Of a stretch of 64,000 nucleotides of DNA, positions 43,981 to 55,604 are shown in pieces (positions within the stretch are counted from its first letter, which is position 1; every line of letters begins with the position of its first letter). The stretch is from Rhizophlyctis rosea (Eukaryota > Chytridiomycota > Chytridiomycetes > Rhizophlyctidales > Rhizophlyctidaceae). The stretch is taken from NCBI GenBank assembly GCA_027596075.1, contig JADGJC010000044.1, forward strand, positions 62,001-126,000, given 5' to 3'. Position numbers and translations under genes: made by a program. The notes under the pieces were generated by a model. That model saw only the letters and a program-made list of their open reading frames with translations, made no database searches and was not told where the DNA came from.

Positions 43981-44056
43981 CAGGACAGCCAAGGGGGGGC
44001 TGTAATGTCGCCATGACTTTGTCATGAGGGTGGCAAGCCCCTGTAAAGACAGAGCC
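43981..44056 (+). repeat. Promoter-like duplicated block, copy 2
   Basis: The second copy of the 43.43-kb block, including TGTAATGTCGCCATGACTT and GAGGGTGGCAAGCCCCTGTA. The TATA-like hexamer has become TGTAAA. Downstream there is a C/T-rich leader and an ATG followed by a donor at 44217. Confidence 0.8.
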
Positions 44057-44216
44057 CAAACCTTCTTCAAGTCTTCTACCCGCACTGGTTTGCCTTCTTC
44101 GTTTGCTCGGTGATCTACATTTACCCAAGATCTACATGTTCCTCAACGACCTCACCTCACCATCACCATCCATCCATTTATCACTCCTCGTTCACCTTTC
44201 CACTTCAACATTCAAA

Positions 44217-44240
44217 ATGCATTCTCAAGTGAGTATCCAA
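44217..44240 (+). other. Possible start codon plus splice donor
   Basis: ATGCATTCTCAA followed by GTGAGTATCC, a perfect donor, sits after a leader rich in CATC and CTTT with no upstream ATG nearby. It looks like the first coding exon of a spliced gene, but no convincing second exon was found. Confidence 0.3.
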
Positions 44241-45045
44241 CTAACGATGGATCATTGGTGCAGCGAGCAATGTGGTTGACAAGTGCAGTCGGTATTCCGG
44301 AGATGCTCATTTTGAGTCATTATATCCGCCCTCTCTAGCCCTCACGGGTTTTTGGGGTAATCGAGTTGAGATTAGCTTCGCTCCCAGCGCAGGCAGCAAA
44401 AGCAGTTTTTGCTGGTATAAGTCGGCTGTGGACGTGCCGAATACTGTACTAGTCACTTGTCGTACGCTTGCTCCCTCACCATCGGTCTCATCTCGTTATA
44501 TGCGTATTGGTGTTGTGTTGCGTTTACGACTCTTATGTTAGCTTTTCCTCCATACGTCAAGACGGGGGTAAAGTTTGGACTTTATGAGGATTCTTCGGAC
44601 TTGATACCACAGACATTGTACATTCTATAGATGTTAGTACCTGGTTTAGTTGACTTGTTTATTGCGCGTGCTTGATGGGGGTAAGGGAGGATAGCTGCCG
44701 GCCGCCCGAACTCGTGAAATAGCAAATGCACCATCCGAGTTGTTCATCTCGGGTGGGGTGGAAAGCCGCAAACAGCTTTGCTTGTAGGCAAATGGTTGAT
44801 CCCGCTGTTAGTACTTTGGCGAAAGAAGACCTGGGCAGTTGGTTGTCAAGTTGGCAAAGGCGCCTTGCTCCTTTCTTGGACAGAGACGGGTGGGCCATCA
44901 AAAAAGCTCTTCGTGTTGCAGCCTCTGTGGCAGATCTGATATGTGCGTAATGTAAACTTGATCATATTATATGCTGAATTTTGTTAATGTCCACACCAAC
45001 GCTATGATGATGCTATTCGCAAACCCCTGCTCAACGGAGAGAACT

Positions 45046-47368
45046 TCACTTCCGACTCTTCAAAACCTTCCTCACCGCATCCCTAACCACCGACGCCGCC
45101 TTTTCCGCCTCCTTCTTCGTATGCCCCGCACTCGCCACAATCCTAACACTAGGCTGCGGCGGGTCCCGTTCCTGATCCGCCACATATTTCGCCCTACTAA
45201 CCAGAACCCCATTCCTCGCCGCCTCATCAACCACATCCTGCAACACCCGCTCCTGCTCCTCCCGTCCCATCCGCAGACGCAACCGCAAGTGCATGATTGG
45301 GCTGGAGTCCGATACGTCTTTGAGTTGCACTTCGGCGTCTGGGTGGAGGTTTTTGGTTAGGGTTGTGTAGATTACTGATGCGTTTTCGCGGAGGCGGGAG
45401 AGGACGGTGGGTTGGTCGTTGAGAATGTGGAGGCCTTCGATGGCGGCGACGGCGAGCATGGCGGGGAGGGAGGCGGAGTAAGTGTAGGCTTGGCCGCTTA
45501 GACGTTGGTGTTCTACGACTTCTTTGGTGCCGCAGCAGAAGCCGCCTGATGAGGCTAAGGTGTTGGCCATGCTTCCTACCAAAATGTCGATTGATGTTGC
45601 CTGGAGAGACGTGGCGTATTATGGGTAAAGGATATAGTGAAAAACACATACTGTGGCTTCTCAAAAACTTACCGGAATGTCAAAGTGATCGCTGATACCA
45701 GCACCCCGCTTTCCAAGAACACCGAAGGATAAGCTCTCTTCCATGATCAGACGGTATTTGTACTTTTCTTTCAGTGCGATCTGCCATGGAGACATGTATA
45801 GTGAGGACAACGACGCTCCATCAGCGCGAAAATCACGGGGACATCTCACGTACCAACTCTGGCAAGGGACAGATATCACCATGATTTGCGTAAAGACCTT
45901 CCACTACAATGAATCGTCTGGTTCGTGGCTTTTTACTCTGTTTGAAGAATGGTCGGTTTGTAAGATTCCACAGTGAGTTGAAAATTGCAGTGCGATGCTT
46001 GCCCCTACCTTCGCATCTTCCGCCCGAACTTGCGCCAACACGCGTTCCAAATCTGCCATATCGTTATGTTTAAACCATTTCACGGTACTGCGAGAGATTT
46101 GGACACCCTTTTGAGTTGCAAAGCTTATTCCGTCGTCACTATAGGCCACAATGTCAGTCACCACAACTCACGAGGACCGGAGACAACCAAAACAGCGTAC
46201 CAGATGAGCAAATCACCCCGCTTTGAAAATGCCGGGATCACACTAGCAACGGTGGAAAAGCCCTGAGAGTAGATGATGGCCGACTCGGTTCCAAAGAACT
46301 TTGCAAGTTCTCGCTCCAGATCCATGTGCACATCGATGGTGCCGTAGAATCCCGGCGGACCACAACTTCCAACACCGTATTTGCGCAGGGCTTCGACTGC
46401 CTTTTCCTGTACGAGTTGTCAGTTGATGAATTGCAAAATATCATGGGCATTGCCGTTCGAGAAACCGACCTTGATAGATTCCTGATTCATGATTCCCAAG
46501 AAGTTGTAGCTGGACAAATTGATGCGCTCTTTCCCATCAGCCAGTTTGGGTTTCGGTCCAGCAGGGCTGATACGTCTGTCAATACCTTGCGACATTTCCA
46601 TCAGATTGCACACTCGTAACTCACCCAGTGATAACAGGCAACTTCTCAAGTTCCGCTCTTTGAAAGTCGGAAAGTGGGGGCACCAACGGCTCTGGCTCCC
46701 AGTCGTCAATTAGCTCTTGTATCTCCTGCAAAAGCCACAATTCTCATCAATCAAAGTGCTCATCCCGAATGCAATTATAGGCCTCATCTCAACTGCAACG
46801 GCCCCAACTGAACTCCATCCCCTAATCCAACCAATCCAACAGCCCGCCCGCCCTTACGCTCCCTCCCCCCGGCCGCCCTCCCCCTCCCCCCGTCCCCAAG
46901 TGCTGGTGTGATGATGCCAGTATACTGTGCGCTGCGCGCACTTGTGCGAGCTTCCCTCGCGATCCGTTCGCTACAGCTCACTGCCATCCCAAACCATGCT
47001 GGCAGGTCCTCCAATTCATGCCTTCAGGCGTGGGCATCCTGCGGACAACCTCCCAACCCCACCCACCCACCTAAGGAACCCCTACCAACACAGCTAATTA
47101 CCTTTGGGGTCAAGTCTAGTTCTGGCTCACCAGGCTTTTGCTTGTTTCTCCCAAAGTACCAAAACATGAATATGACGAGGAGTATTTCCAGGAGGGTCCT
47201 GAAAGGGTCGTTCTGGTGACTAGCTCTCACATATCTGTAGACCACTTTTGAACCTGGAACCCAGTCAGATATGAAGGCAGCAGCTGAGAAGGTTGTGTTG
47301 AGAGCGATTGCGACGGTGTCGGCGATATCGTTTACATAAGGGGTCGCCAACCCCAGTGCGGTGGCCAT
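45046..47368 (-). CDS. LCB1: Serine palmitoyltransferase subunit 1 (LCB1)
   Basis: LCB1/SPTLC1 pairs with LCB2 in the endoplasmic reticulum to make the first sphingoid base. The ATG at 47368 starts [19 protein letters not shown], followed by an N-terminal membrane segment ([15 protein letters not shown]). Downstream exons give [90 protein letters not shown] and [19 protein letters not shown]. The position that holds the PLP lysine in LCB2 is not Lys here, as is normal for LCB1, so the catalytic site is supplied by the partner. The C-terminal fold 1 end ([19 protein letters not shown]) is intact. Intron 1 is 376 nt (46726-47101), long for this locus. Confidence 0.93.
46861..46897 (-). other. 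G-quadruplex motif in LCB1 intron 1
   Basis: On the transcribed-sense (minus) strand this segment reads as five G-runs of three to six (GGGG, GGGGGG, GGGGG, GGG, GGGGGG and GGG) separated by one to six bases. That exceeds the usual four-run pattern for an intramolecular G-quadruplex. It lies in the middle of the long first intron. Confidence 0.7.
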
Positions 47369-48128
47369 TGCTGAAGGGGACGCCAGGGTGTATGAGATAA
47401 TATGAGGGATTTGAGACGTGTAGTAGCTATGCGTGGTCAGCGAGCCAGTGCGTATTGGGAGTATGAAGCGCCTACGTTGGGATCAGGAGTGGGTTGTGAT
47501 AGACGGAGAGGGCTGGAGGTTAGGCGGGACAGTGCAGGGTTGACAACAAACAAGTTCGTGGAAAGGGCATCAACTGCATCAACTGCATCAACTGCATCAA
47601 CTGCATCAACTGCATCCACTGCATCAACTGCATCAATGGCATTGCCCCAATACCAAAGTTGAGTTGATTGGTGTGGGTGCTGTGCCACAGATCCGTGAGC
47701 GGCAAGGCGTCAGCACACCTCTGGGAACGCTGGAATGTGGGTACAACATTGATCCGCATTGCTGGGTCTGACTCTGTGAACACTGAATGGCACTGCAATC
47801 ACTGCCATGATGAAGTGGGCAAGTGGCAACTGTGAGCGTGACTGTGCATATACGCCACGCATTACCGACAAGCCACCTGTCATTCGCGTGTCACACTCTC
47901 TCGCCCACTCCGAGACTCTCTCTCACTTTGTGTCAAACCTTGAACTCTCCCATCAACACCCAACTCACTTATTCTCGCTCACAGGCACACCAGTCAGCTG
48001 TTCAATACCCCCACCCCTTTCGTCGAACTATCACGCCAGGCCCCCTCACTCCCCGGTACCCCTCTTGCATACCCACTACTCCACCCACCACCTTTGTGTC
48101 AACCGCCACCATTTCGTCCCAACGATAT
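47369..48128. promoter_or_regulatory. Divergent region LCB1 / Sel1-MYND gene
   Basis: The 760-bp gap holds two promoters and a 9-bp minisatellite. A frame open upstream of the Sel1 gene (from 47823) has no ATG before 48129 and is treated as 5' UTR. Confidence 0.45.
47567..47638. repeat. 9-bp minisatellite (GCATCAACT)x8
   Basis: Eight consecutive 9-bp units; six are perfect GCATCAACT, the sixth is GCATCCACT and the eighth ends CAATG. The period is a multiple of three and no gene is apparent here. Confidence 0.96.
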
Positions 48129-51100
48129 ATGAGTGCTCGGGCCAGCTTCCTCGATAGCAGGTCCAGCAGGGTGGATAGTCAGTCGGGCCCTGCTCCTGGC
48201 TTTCACCCTGCAACACCCACAACAACTCCTGGCGCCTTATCGGACTTTATGTTATTCAGTCAACTGCCGCCACCGGTGCATCCCAAAGTGCGAGAACTAG
48301 CGAACCAACTAAACTGGTCTTATCACCCGCCGTCAAACCGGAGGAATGATGCGTCGCGCAAAGGGCCTGGGGACGGGAAGACGGCCGAGAAGGACGGAGC
48401 AAACGCGGTGGCCGCCAAGCTTGGTTCTCTTAGCTTGGAAACGTTGACCAAAGGGGACTTGGACTTGAACCCAATGGCTTGGTTGGAAGAAGTGAAGGAG
48501 AAGGCGCAGGAAGGGGATGCTCGTGCTCAAGCTTTGTACGCAATCTGTTTGCAGACAGGCTCACTGACGCAAAGAAATGAGAGTGAAGCATTACGATGGC
48601 TCGGTCTAGCTGCCTCAGCCAATGGCGGTCCGTCTCCTCCGCCCATTACCCCGCCACCACCACCCCCTGCAACTGCTCCTGCTCCACCGATTTTTGGGTC
48701 TCCAACAAAGAGCGGAGCGGTATTCACATTTGGAACGCCCAATGTGCAGGCATCATCTCCCACTCGAAGTCAATCATCGCGATCTGAAGATTCCTCCGCG
48801 AAGGATGACTCTTCCACTCCCTACGCCACTTCCTCAAACCTTGAATCTGTTGCCCCATCCACCTCCTCCCCCTCAAAACGACCTGCGTCATCATCAATAT
48901 CCGTGTCCCCAGCTTCAGATCGATATTTGGGAATCATATGCCATCTATTGGGTGAATGGTATCGCCGAGGGTTTGGGACGCCGCCGAATCTAAATACTGC
49001 ATTCAAATATTTGAAACGAGCTGCAGATTTGGGATATGAGGAGGGACTCAACAGTTTAGCTGGAATGCATGAGCGGGGAGATGGAGTCATAAGAGACGAT
49101 GCGGCGGCTTTTGCTCTTTATTCACGAAGTGCGGATGGTGGGAATGTGTTGGCGCAATTCAAGGTGGGACAGGCGTATGAGAAGGGGAAAGGTAAGATGG
49201 GGCTACGGAAACCCGTAACGTGCCTTTTCATGAAATGACAAACTCTCTTTTAGGCACACTGATAAACTATGCACAAGCCAAGCAATGGTACCGGAAAGCC
49301 GCAGCGCAGAACTACTTCCCTGCGTCCGTAAGGTTAGCCATTCTGTCTCTTGACCCTGCATACGAAACTTTCGACAATCTCCAGGCCGCTGCAACAAAGG
49401 TGAACACACCACGGTCACTGCATGACCTGGCAATCGCGCACTCATCGACACGACACGGAGCCACACCCAATCCCCGCGAAATGCGCAACTGGTTACGTCG
49501 AGCCGCCGTTGCCGGGCATGTTAGATCACAATTTTTGATGGGCAAAATATATCAGGAGGGAGCGGCGCACGGAAAGCAGTATGTTGAGCGGGCATTTTAT
49601 TGGTATCACAAGGCGGCGCTGCAGGGGTATCAACCTGCTCAGTGGACTGTCAGTAGCATGTATCGCGTAGGGCATGGAGTAGCACGGGACATTGCGGTGG
49701 CGGATAAGTGGTATCGGGCGGCTAGTCGGTGTGGATGTCAGAAGATTAGGCAGGAGATTCAGGACTACGCGTGCACGACGGTATATAGTATGGATGAAAA
49801 GGAGGGGCCGACGTGGAATAGTCTAGATCAAGAGAAGCCGTTTAATCTAGTATCAGCTGCCAATTCATCCATGGACGCGAAGGTGCTTGGTGCGTCGGCG
49901 CCTGGGGCGCCCGAGTCGATTGCAGCTCTCCCGGTGCGATTTGATGTGACGAATGGGACTGGTGGGGGACCGGCGAGTCCGTCCAAGGCGAGATCGGTCA
50001 CTAGCAGCGGAACGTCGGGCTACATATCAGATCCATACACAGACGCGTACGACTTCGAACACGACGGGTACCGGGACATGAGGGCACTGCTGGACTCCAT
50101 GTACCTCACCAAAGGATCATATCTCCAAGAACGCTCGACCTCCTTCCCAACCCTGATGCACCTAGAACGCTACCGCGACACGCACGCCGAAGCCATCGCC
50201 CGCCTATGCGAAGTAAAACGCACCTTCATGCACGCCGAAAACCTCTGCAAAGCCGAAAAGCACGAAGCCGCCGTCCGCGAACTCGCACGCGGGTTCCGGG
50301 CCTACGAAGGTCTCTTCGATTTGGGCAACTACAACCTCCGCCTCCTCGCCGCTGTTTCCGTCCAAACCGTTCTTGCGAAAGACCCGCAAAACTCTGACGC
50401 TCTCCTCGTCGACTGCTTTTTGAACATGCTTTCACGCTCGCCAGAGCTGTCGATCGTGGCGCTGGATAAGGTGATTGAAGCGAAAGCGAACGAGGTCGCG
50501 GCGTATCTTTTGAGAGGGGGGTGTAATATGAGGCTTCATCGGTTCCAGGAGGCGTTGGGGGATTATGATGCGGCGGCTAAAGCGGATGATCCGCAGGTTC
50601 CGACGGCGGAGATTTATTATCAACGAGGGGTTTGTCATAGTAATATTTCGGGGAAGGAGCATAGGACGAAGAGTATGCAGGATATGGGGGTTTATTTGCA
50701 TCATGTGCCTTTGGATGGGAGGGTGGGTGTTGTGTTTTTGTTGTTTTTCGTTTTGGGTTGTTGGTTTTGAGATGGGGTGGTGGCTGATTTTTAATGGTTT
50801 TGATGCAGAGGGTTCCGGATGCACATTATACGATTGCTGGGAATATGTTGTTGACGGATAGTGTGAGGAAAATGGTGGATCACTTTTCGCATGCTTTGCA
50901 TGCGGAGGGTGTACGGTTACCATTTTATCCACCAAGTAAGTCATGCTCATCTCCTCATCTTCCCTTTCCAACCATCACGCACCCCTCACCCTCTTCCTCC
51001 ACTCGCAGTAATAAACGCCGACCTAAAATCCAAACTAACCCTGGAAGTCAAATACGCACTATACATGGGCGGCGAACACGCACGACGACAACCGTGGTCA

Positions 51101-51393
51101 AAGATCGCGCCAAAGATTCTACGTAATGTTGAAGGAGACGAGCCGCAGAGTATTGCGAAGGGGTGTTTGGCGTGTGGGAGTGTTGGGAAGACGAGGACTT
51201 GTGCTGGGTGCATGGGGGCCAGGTATTGTAGTACGAATTGTCAGGTGAGTTTTGACAATGTTTACGTTGCAGATAGGGATTTTGTGTTGATGCTTTTGGA
51301 TTGTCGTTGCATTGTTTGTGATAGATTGCGGATTGGATTCGAGGACATTCGACGCAATGTAAACGGCCTGAGCGGACTGCTGCTGCTGGGTAG
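48129..51393 (+). CDS. Sel1-repeat / TPR / MYND zinc-finger protein
   Basis: The ATG at 48129 (MSARASFLDSRSSRVDS) is the first in frame. Sel1-like repeats come first: EGDARAQALYAICLQTG, AFKYLKRAADLGYEEGLNSL, GVIRDDAAAFALYSRSADG, GNVLAQFKVGQAYEKGKG, then after an intron QAKQWYRKAAAQNYFPAS and YWYHKAALQGYQPAQWTV. A Pro/Ser-rich insert splits the early repeats. A TPR region (EAVRELARGFRAYEGLFD, FQEALGDYDAAAKADDP) follows. The last exons carry a complete MYND zinc finger: CLACGSVGKTRTCAGC, ARYCSTNCQIADWIRGH and STQC. Sel1 and MYND modules bind proteins, so an adaptor role is likely. I know no single family with this exact order. At least five exons are needed. Confidence 0.86.
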
Positions 51394-51680
51394 ATGGGTT
51401 TATAGATTTGGGATGCATAGATATAATAGAGCTTATATTCTCATGCTGGAAAGTATTGGTGGTTGCTAGGCCATGTGTCCTGCATGACCTGTCCTTCAGT
51501 CATACTCACTGAAGCGAGCACAAGCACGAGGCCATAACAGCCACTTATGCGAGCAAACAGACGTTATCTTTCCGACAAGTGTATATGAGGTATATTATGG
51601 ATATAAACTAGAACAAAAATCAAACGAAAACTGCTAAACACATTATGAACCAAACCCCAATCAGTAAGCAAAACGAGTAT

Positions 51681-52923
51681 CTACACCTCATATCCCGCCC
51701 TGTACCCGACAATGGTATAAACATAGCCCGACTCCTCCGTAGCAGGTTGAGGCTTCACATTAAACACTCCCAGCCCCTCATCAGGCAGTTCCTTCTGCGC
51801 GACTGCCATATTCTGCACCTCAACAAAATAGAATTTCCCACGATACCCTGACGCGAAATGCGCCTTGAAACGATGGAACGGCAATTTCTTCGATGTGCCG
51901 TAGTAGACGCGCGTGCGGGTCGTGGCAGCGGAGATGATGGCGTGCAATTCGGAAGTTGAGTCTAACGTGATGGGTTGGAGGGCGTCTTTTGTTTTTACGG
52001 TGTAAGAGCCACGGAAGGAGGAGCCGTTCCGGAAGTCGTCGACGGTGTAGGATTGAGCGTTGGGCGCGTCTTCTTCTTCGTCGTAGAGGGTTGCGGCTTC
52101 CTCGCCGCCTGAAGTGCGGGGGAAGAGGGATTTGCGGGGTGCGCTGGAGGGGCGGGTGGTGGGGAGTTTTGTGGGGCTTGTTTGGCGGGTTGGGGTTGTT
52201 GGGAGGGGGCTTGCGAGGGGTTTTGTTGGTGAGGGGGAGGATTTTGTTGGGGAGCGTTTGTCGGGGCTTGTTCTCTGTTCCTGATTATGATTATTCTGTT
52301 AGTCGGATGTTCTCGAAAAGGAAGCTGAATAAGGGACCATGTTCACCAACCTGATGAGAAGGAATAGCGCAAAATCCATTCCCGGTATCGGTGTCCAGGT
52401 TCGTACATCTCGTAACTCCATCCTTCATGAACCCTTTGCACTGGTTGCCCTTCACCTTGTTTGGTGACGCCGACACGGGAGTGGCCCCAGCAGGTGTTTC
52501 CGCGACAAGACGTTGCTCCTGATGACCAGGAACTGCACAGTACCCGTTTCCTGTTGAGGTGTCCAAGTTCTTGCACCGTGTTTTCCCATCTTTCAGGTAA
52601 GCTCTGCATTGACGGCCTTCTGGGCGAACTTCTTCTGTTCCGAGATTGGAGGTTACGACTGTTAGGCCGCGGAGAGATGGTGCTTTTGTTGGACTTGGAC
52701 TAGAGCCTGATGGGCTGGCGGGTGTTGTGCCGTTTGGACTGAGCTTCAGTGCTTTGGATGGTGATTGTGCCTGTGTTGTTCGTATGAGTTGACCGGTGGT
52801 ATTGCGGGGGTAGTCGCGCGCAAACCCTACCTGATGGGAAACCACGGCACAATATCCATCATCAGTTCTGCTTTCGTTCAGGCAAGGTGTTCCATCAGCT
52901 GTAAGTGCTCGGCATTGACCCAT
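51681..52923 (-). CDS. Protein with three zinc-knuckle-like CxCxCxH repeats
   Basis: The ATG at 52923 starts MGQCRALTADGTPCLNESR. Three copies of a Cys3-His unit follow: QCRALTADGTPC with DDGYCAVVSHQ, QCRAYLKDGKTRC with GNGYCAVPGHQ, and QCKGFMKDGVTRC with GNGFCAIPSHQ. Spacing is C-x9/10-C-x8/11-C-x4-H, like the small zinc-binding units of DUF5763-type proteins; that link is tentative. Ser/Pro-rich linkers separate copies 1 and 2. Introns fall exactly after the terminal HQ of copies 1 and 3. After copy 3 a Pro/Thr linker leads to a folded C-terminal domain (LHAIISAATTRTRVYYGTS, FASGYRGKFYFVEVQNMAV, SGYVYTIVGYRAGYEV) that I do not recognise. No enzyme motif is evident. Confidence 0.82.
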
Positions 52924-53456
52924 GGTGAAGAGTTGAGAAGAAACCTGGCAAAAGGCAAAATCGCGCTGAGAGAGGGTGCAGAGAGAGAGGGTTGCAGGTT
53001 ATATCCATCTGCGGCTAGTGTCCGGCATCCTGGAAATATCCAGAAAACAACGAACAGAAGACCATTGAGAAAAACAAATGCGTTAAAATTCTACACTAGA
53101 CCGAGATCGAGGGAGGTTATAATTCAATTTGGATGCATGTGGTATTTTTGACTTTGATCAGGATCAAGGGTCCTTCGTTGTGGTGGGCTTCGGATGCTTC
53201 CAGATTTGCTTAGGTAAGCCAAACAAGGACCCGCGTGGGTATGGCTTCCTCATCTTCAACCAACAGCGACGGAACGAGATGATATTATGTATGTTGATGA
53301 TCAGATTGCAAGGTGGAAAGTATCGGACCCCATATATAATGGGTGAGCTTTTGCTTGGAGAATGTATTATGCATCATACATACTCGTAGTCCAAGCCTTT
53401 GCTATTGTAGCAAAATCTTCTCCTCCGTTCGGTCTTATTCGGCCTTATCATACATG
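52924..53456. other. Intergenic, zinc-knuckle gene to TPR gene
   Basis: The 533-bp gap between two minus-strand genes is the promoter region of the zinc-knuckle gene. The short open frame at 53129-53389 shows no domain. Nothing else is supported. Confidence 0.4.
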
Positions 53457-54368
53457 CTATCTAATCAGCGACTTCACTTTATCTATCATCAAACTAACAC
53501 GGTTCGCTGCAGCTGATGCTTCCGACTCCTCCGAACTTCCTTTTTCATATCTAGATTCCACCTCCCGCCCTTTTTCAAATGCATCTTGCATCTGCTGCAA
53601 CAAGCCTGGTATCCCGCCAACCCCTTCTGCCTTTGGTCCCCGTCTGAACAGTGCTTCTACCAAGTCATACCACGCAGCTGCGAACCCTGGCATGTCAGCC
53701 AGATTCTCCTCCTCCACCACCTGCAAATATCTATTCAAATCTCCGACAGCTGTAGCATGTCGCTTTAGTGTCATCGACGTCCGTGCATGTAAACGGAGGG
53801 CTCCGAGGTTGTGCGGGTCTAGGCGTATTGCAGAAGCAAAGTCCGCATCGGCAGGTTCAGCTGGTGGCGAACCCTTTCTCATGCCCTCTGCCCAACCCCT
53901 CATCATTAGCAATCTCGACATGATTTTATCGTCCTTAACGAAGTCTGTAGCATTTGTAGCCTTTGTAATCGTCTCGATCGCTTCATCCGGTTGTGAGCCT
54001 GCCAGGAAAAAGGCATAGATAATAAGAGTTGCTGTTGCGTCGGGGGCAGCTCGGAGACGGGACTGCACAAGGTCGGCCAAGATATCAATCCGAAGCTGAA
54101 TGAATGGGTATTAGCACCGATGGAGAAGATGGGCAGTAAATTATGTTGACAGGATTCAAACCTCCTGCAATCCACTGACTCCACCAATGAGGATTGCTGC
54201 GGCCAGGAAGTCTGATGCCTGGCCGTCATTTGGCCCTGTCAACGATATGGACCCTCCCTGGGATCCTCGCACACTTGCCAGGCGTATTCCCTCACGAGCC
54301 ATCTCCCCAGCTCGTGCATACTGAGGACGACCTCTCAGGCTAAGCAGTTCGTCTAAAAGTACTTCCAT
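53457..54368 (-). CDS. TPR-like helical protein of unknown function
   Basis: Two exons; the ATG at 54368 starts MEVLLDELLSLRGRPQYARA, since the frame upstream has only TTG. The protein is about 280 residues and wholly helical. TPR-type helices are visible: LVQSRLRAAPDATATLIIYA, FFLAGSQPDEAIETITKAT, DADFASAIRLDPHNLGALRL, TAVGDLNRYLQVVEEENLA and AAWYDLVEALFRRGPKAEG. It has no signal peptide or membrane segment. TPR proteins bind partners. It is divergent from NDUFA12 with only 193 bp between starts. Confidence 0.72.
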
Positions 54369-54561
54369 GGTTCTTTGCCGGTGGAAAATGGGAGCTCTCA
54401 AATTGGGCAAGTTTGGCCGATGGGGGGCCGGCTGCTAAGATGAGCCACATGAGCCATTCCAAGCCACAAAACACGATTGCCTCTCTCACCCTTCCAACTT
54501 CTTCCCATCCACATCCCGCACCTCCATCCTGCGGCTATATACCAGAACCGACAAGGTTGAA

Positions 54562-55290
54562 ATGTCTACCTGGAGGAATTGTAAGTGTTTGACTTGCTGA
54601 AGGGGCTATTTCGTAAAAATTCAACTGACCTACTATTTGTATAGCCGTCGTCCAAATTGTAAGCTTGTTGGCGGGATCATGTCCTCCTGTTGACCGCAGT
54701 GTTTGTAACCAGACGATATCCTTTTAGGCGCAAAGTTTGCAGCACAATGGTTTGAAGAAGACCCTCAAATACTATATGAGCTTGTGAGTCTTCCCGACAA
54801 TGCATAAAGCCATCTCGGTCTCTGACACCGGCCGCTACAGGGACCAACCGCGTGTTGGCAAACTCGTCGGAACGGACTACAACGGCAACGAATATTACGA
54901 GAACCGGGATGATATTGTTTGTGAGTTGACACAAGGAGAAGCTGCATGTGGACTGTGATTAGGATGGACGACTGACACGGGCTTACAGTGCGCGATCGGT
55001 GGGTGCTATACAAGAAGTGGAACTACGATGCGACGCAGGTTCCTCCAGAATGGTAAGGTTCCCACTTTACTCATGGTTACGATTGATGCTCATAGTGGCC
55101 TTCAAATAGGCACCAATGGCTACACAAAATCACCGACGATGTCCCATCAGAAAAAACCCTTCCCAAATCCTTCTTCGTTACGCCATCAGTAGAGAATGTT
55201 ACCGGAAGCAAAGGGGCTTTCAGGACATACAACACAACGGTTCCTAAGGTTAAGCCATGGGCTGGATCTCCGAAGGAACGACAGGGATGA
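54562..55290 (+). CDS. NDUFA12: Complex I accessory subunit NDUFA12 (B17.2)
   Basis: An accessory subunit of the hydrophilic arm of respiratory complex I. Very small exons join in phase: MSTWRNS, then VVQI, then AQSLQHNGLKKTLKYYMSL. Family motifs follow: GKLVGTDYNGNEYYENRDD, LRDRWVLYKKWNYD, QVPPEWHQWLHKITDDVPSE and NVTGSKGAFRTYNTTVPK. The stop at 55290 follows SPKERQG. Length (about 150 residues) is normal for the family. The N-terminal half is split by introns of 50-90 nt. NDUFB7 of the same complex lies 19 kb away. Confidence 0.92.
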
Positions 55291-55604
55291 TGTTATAAAA
55301 TACGATCGGATTCCTCATTTTGACCTTTGGCGAGTAGATTTTGGTATTGGAGACTGAACTGTGGGGTTTGGACCCGTGCCAACCGCCTGGAGGAATATCG
55401 TATGCGTGGTTGTTATGTGGTCTGCATTGGAGTCATCAACTGCCGGGTGGACGGACTCTGTTGCTATTTCATTATTCTCTGCGAATGATGTACCACTTCT
55501 GGCCAAAGGATGGCGATTGAGGTTTGATTCCCCGAAGTAGCAGGTGTTTTGCGCCCATCTATTCTATGTATTTTATTTTCAGCATCAGGCCATATTTCCT
55601 TCTG
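55291..55604. other. Convergent gap NDUFA12 / M28 peptidase
   Basis: The 314-bp gap between stop codons should hold both terminators. Nothing else is visible. Confidence 0.4.

Larger units (their letters stand above)
41062..45045. other. 4-kb gene-poor block with repeats
   Basis: The longest stretch without a supported gene. It contains a tetranucleotide microsatellite, a tRNA-like minihelix, a 133-bp-period duplication, repeated intron-like units and a duplicated promoter-like block, listed separately. Open frames are short and none shows a domain. It may hold degenerate gene copies or a spliced noncoding transcript. Confidence 0.6.

Noticed and set aside
54140..54165. GGTTTGAATCC, a tRNA T-arm-like sequence on the minus strand
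   Set aside because: It is the splice donor region of the TPR gene; stems do not pair and no acceptor or D arm is present.
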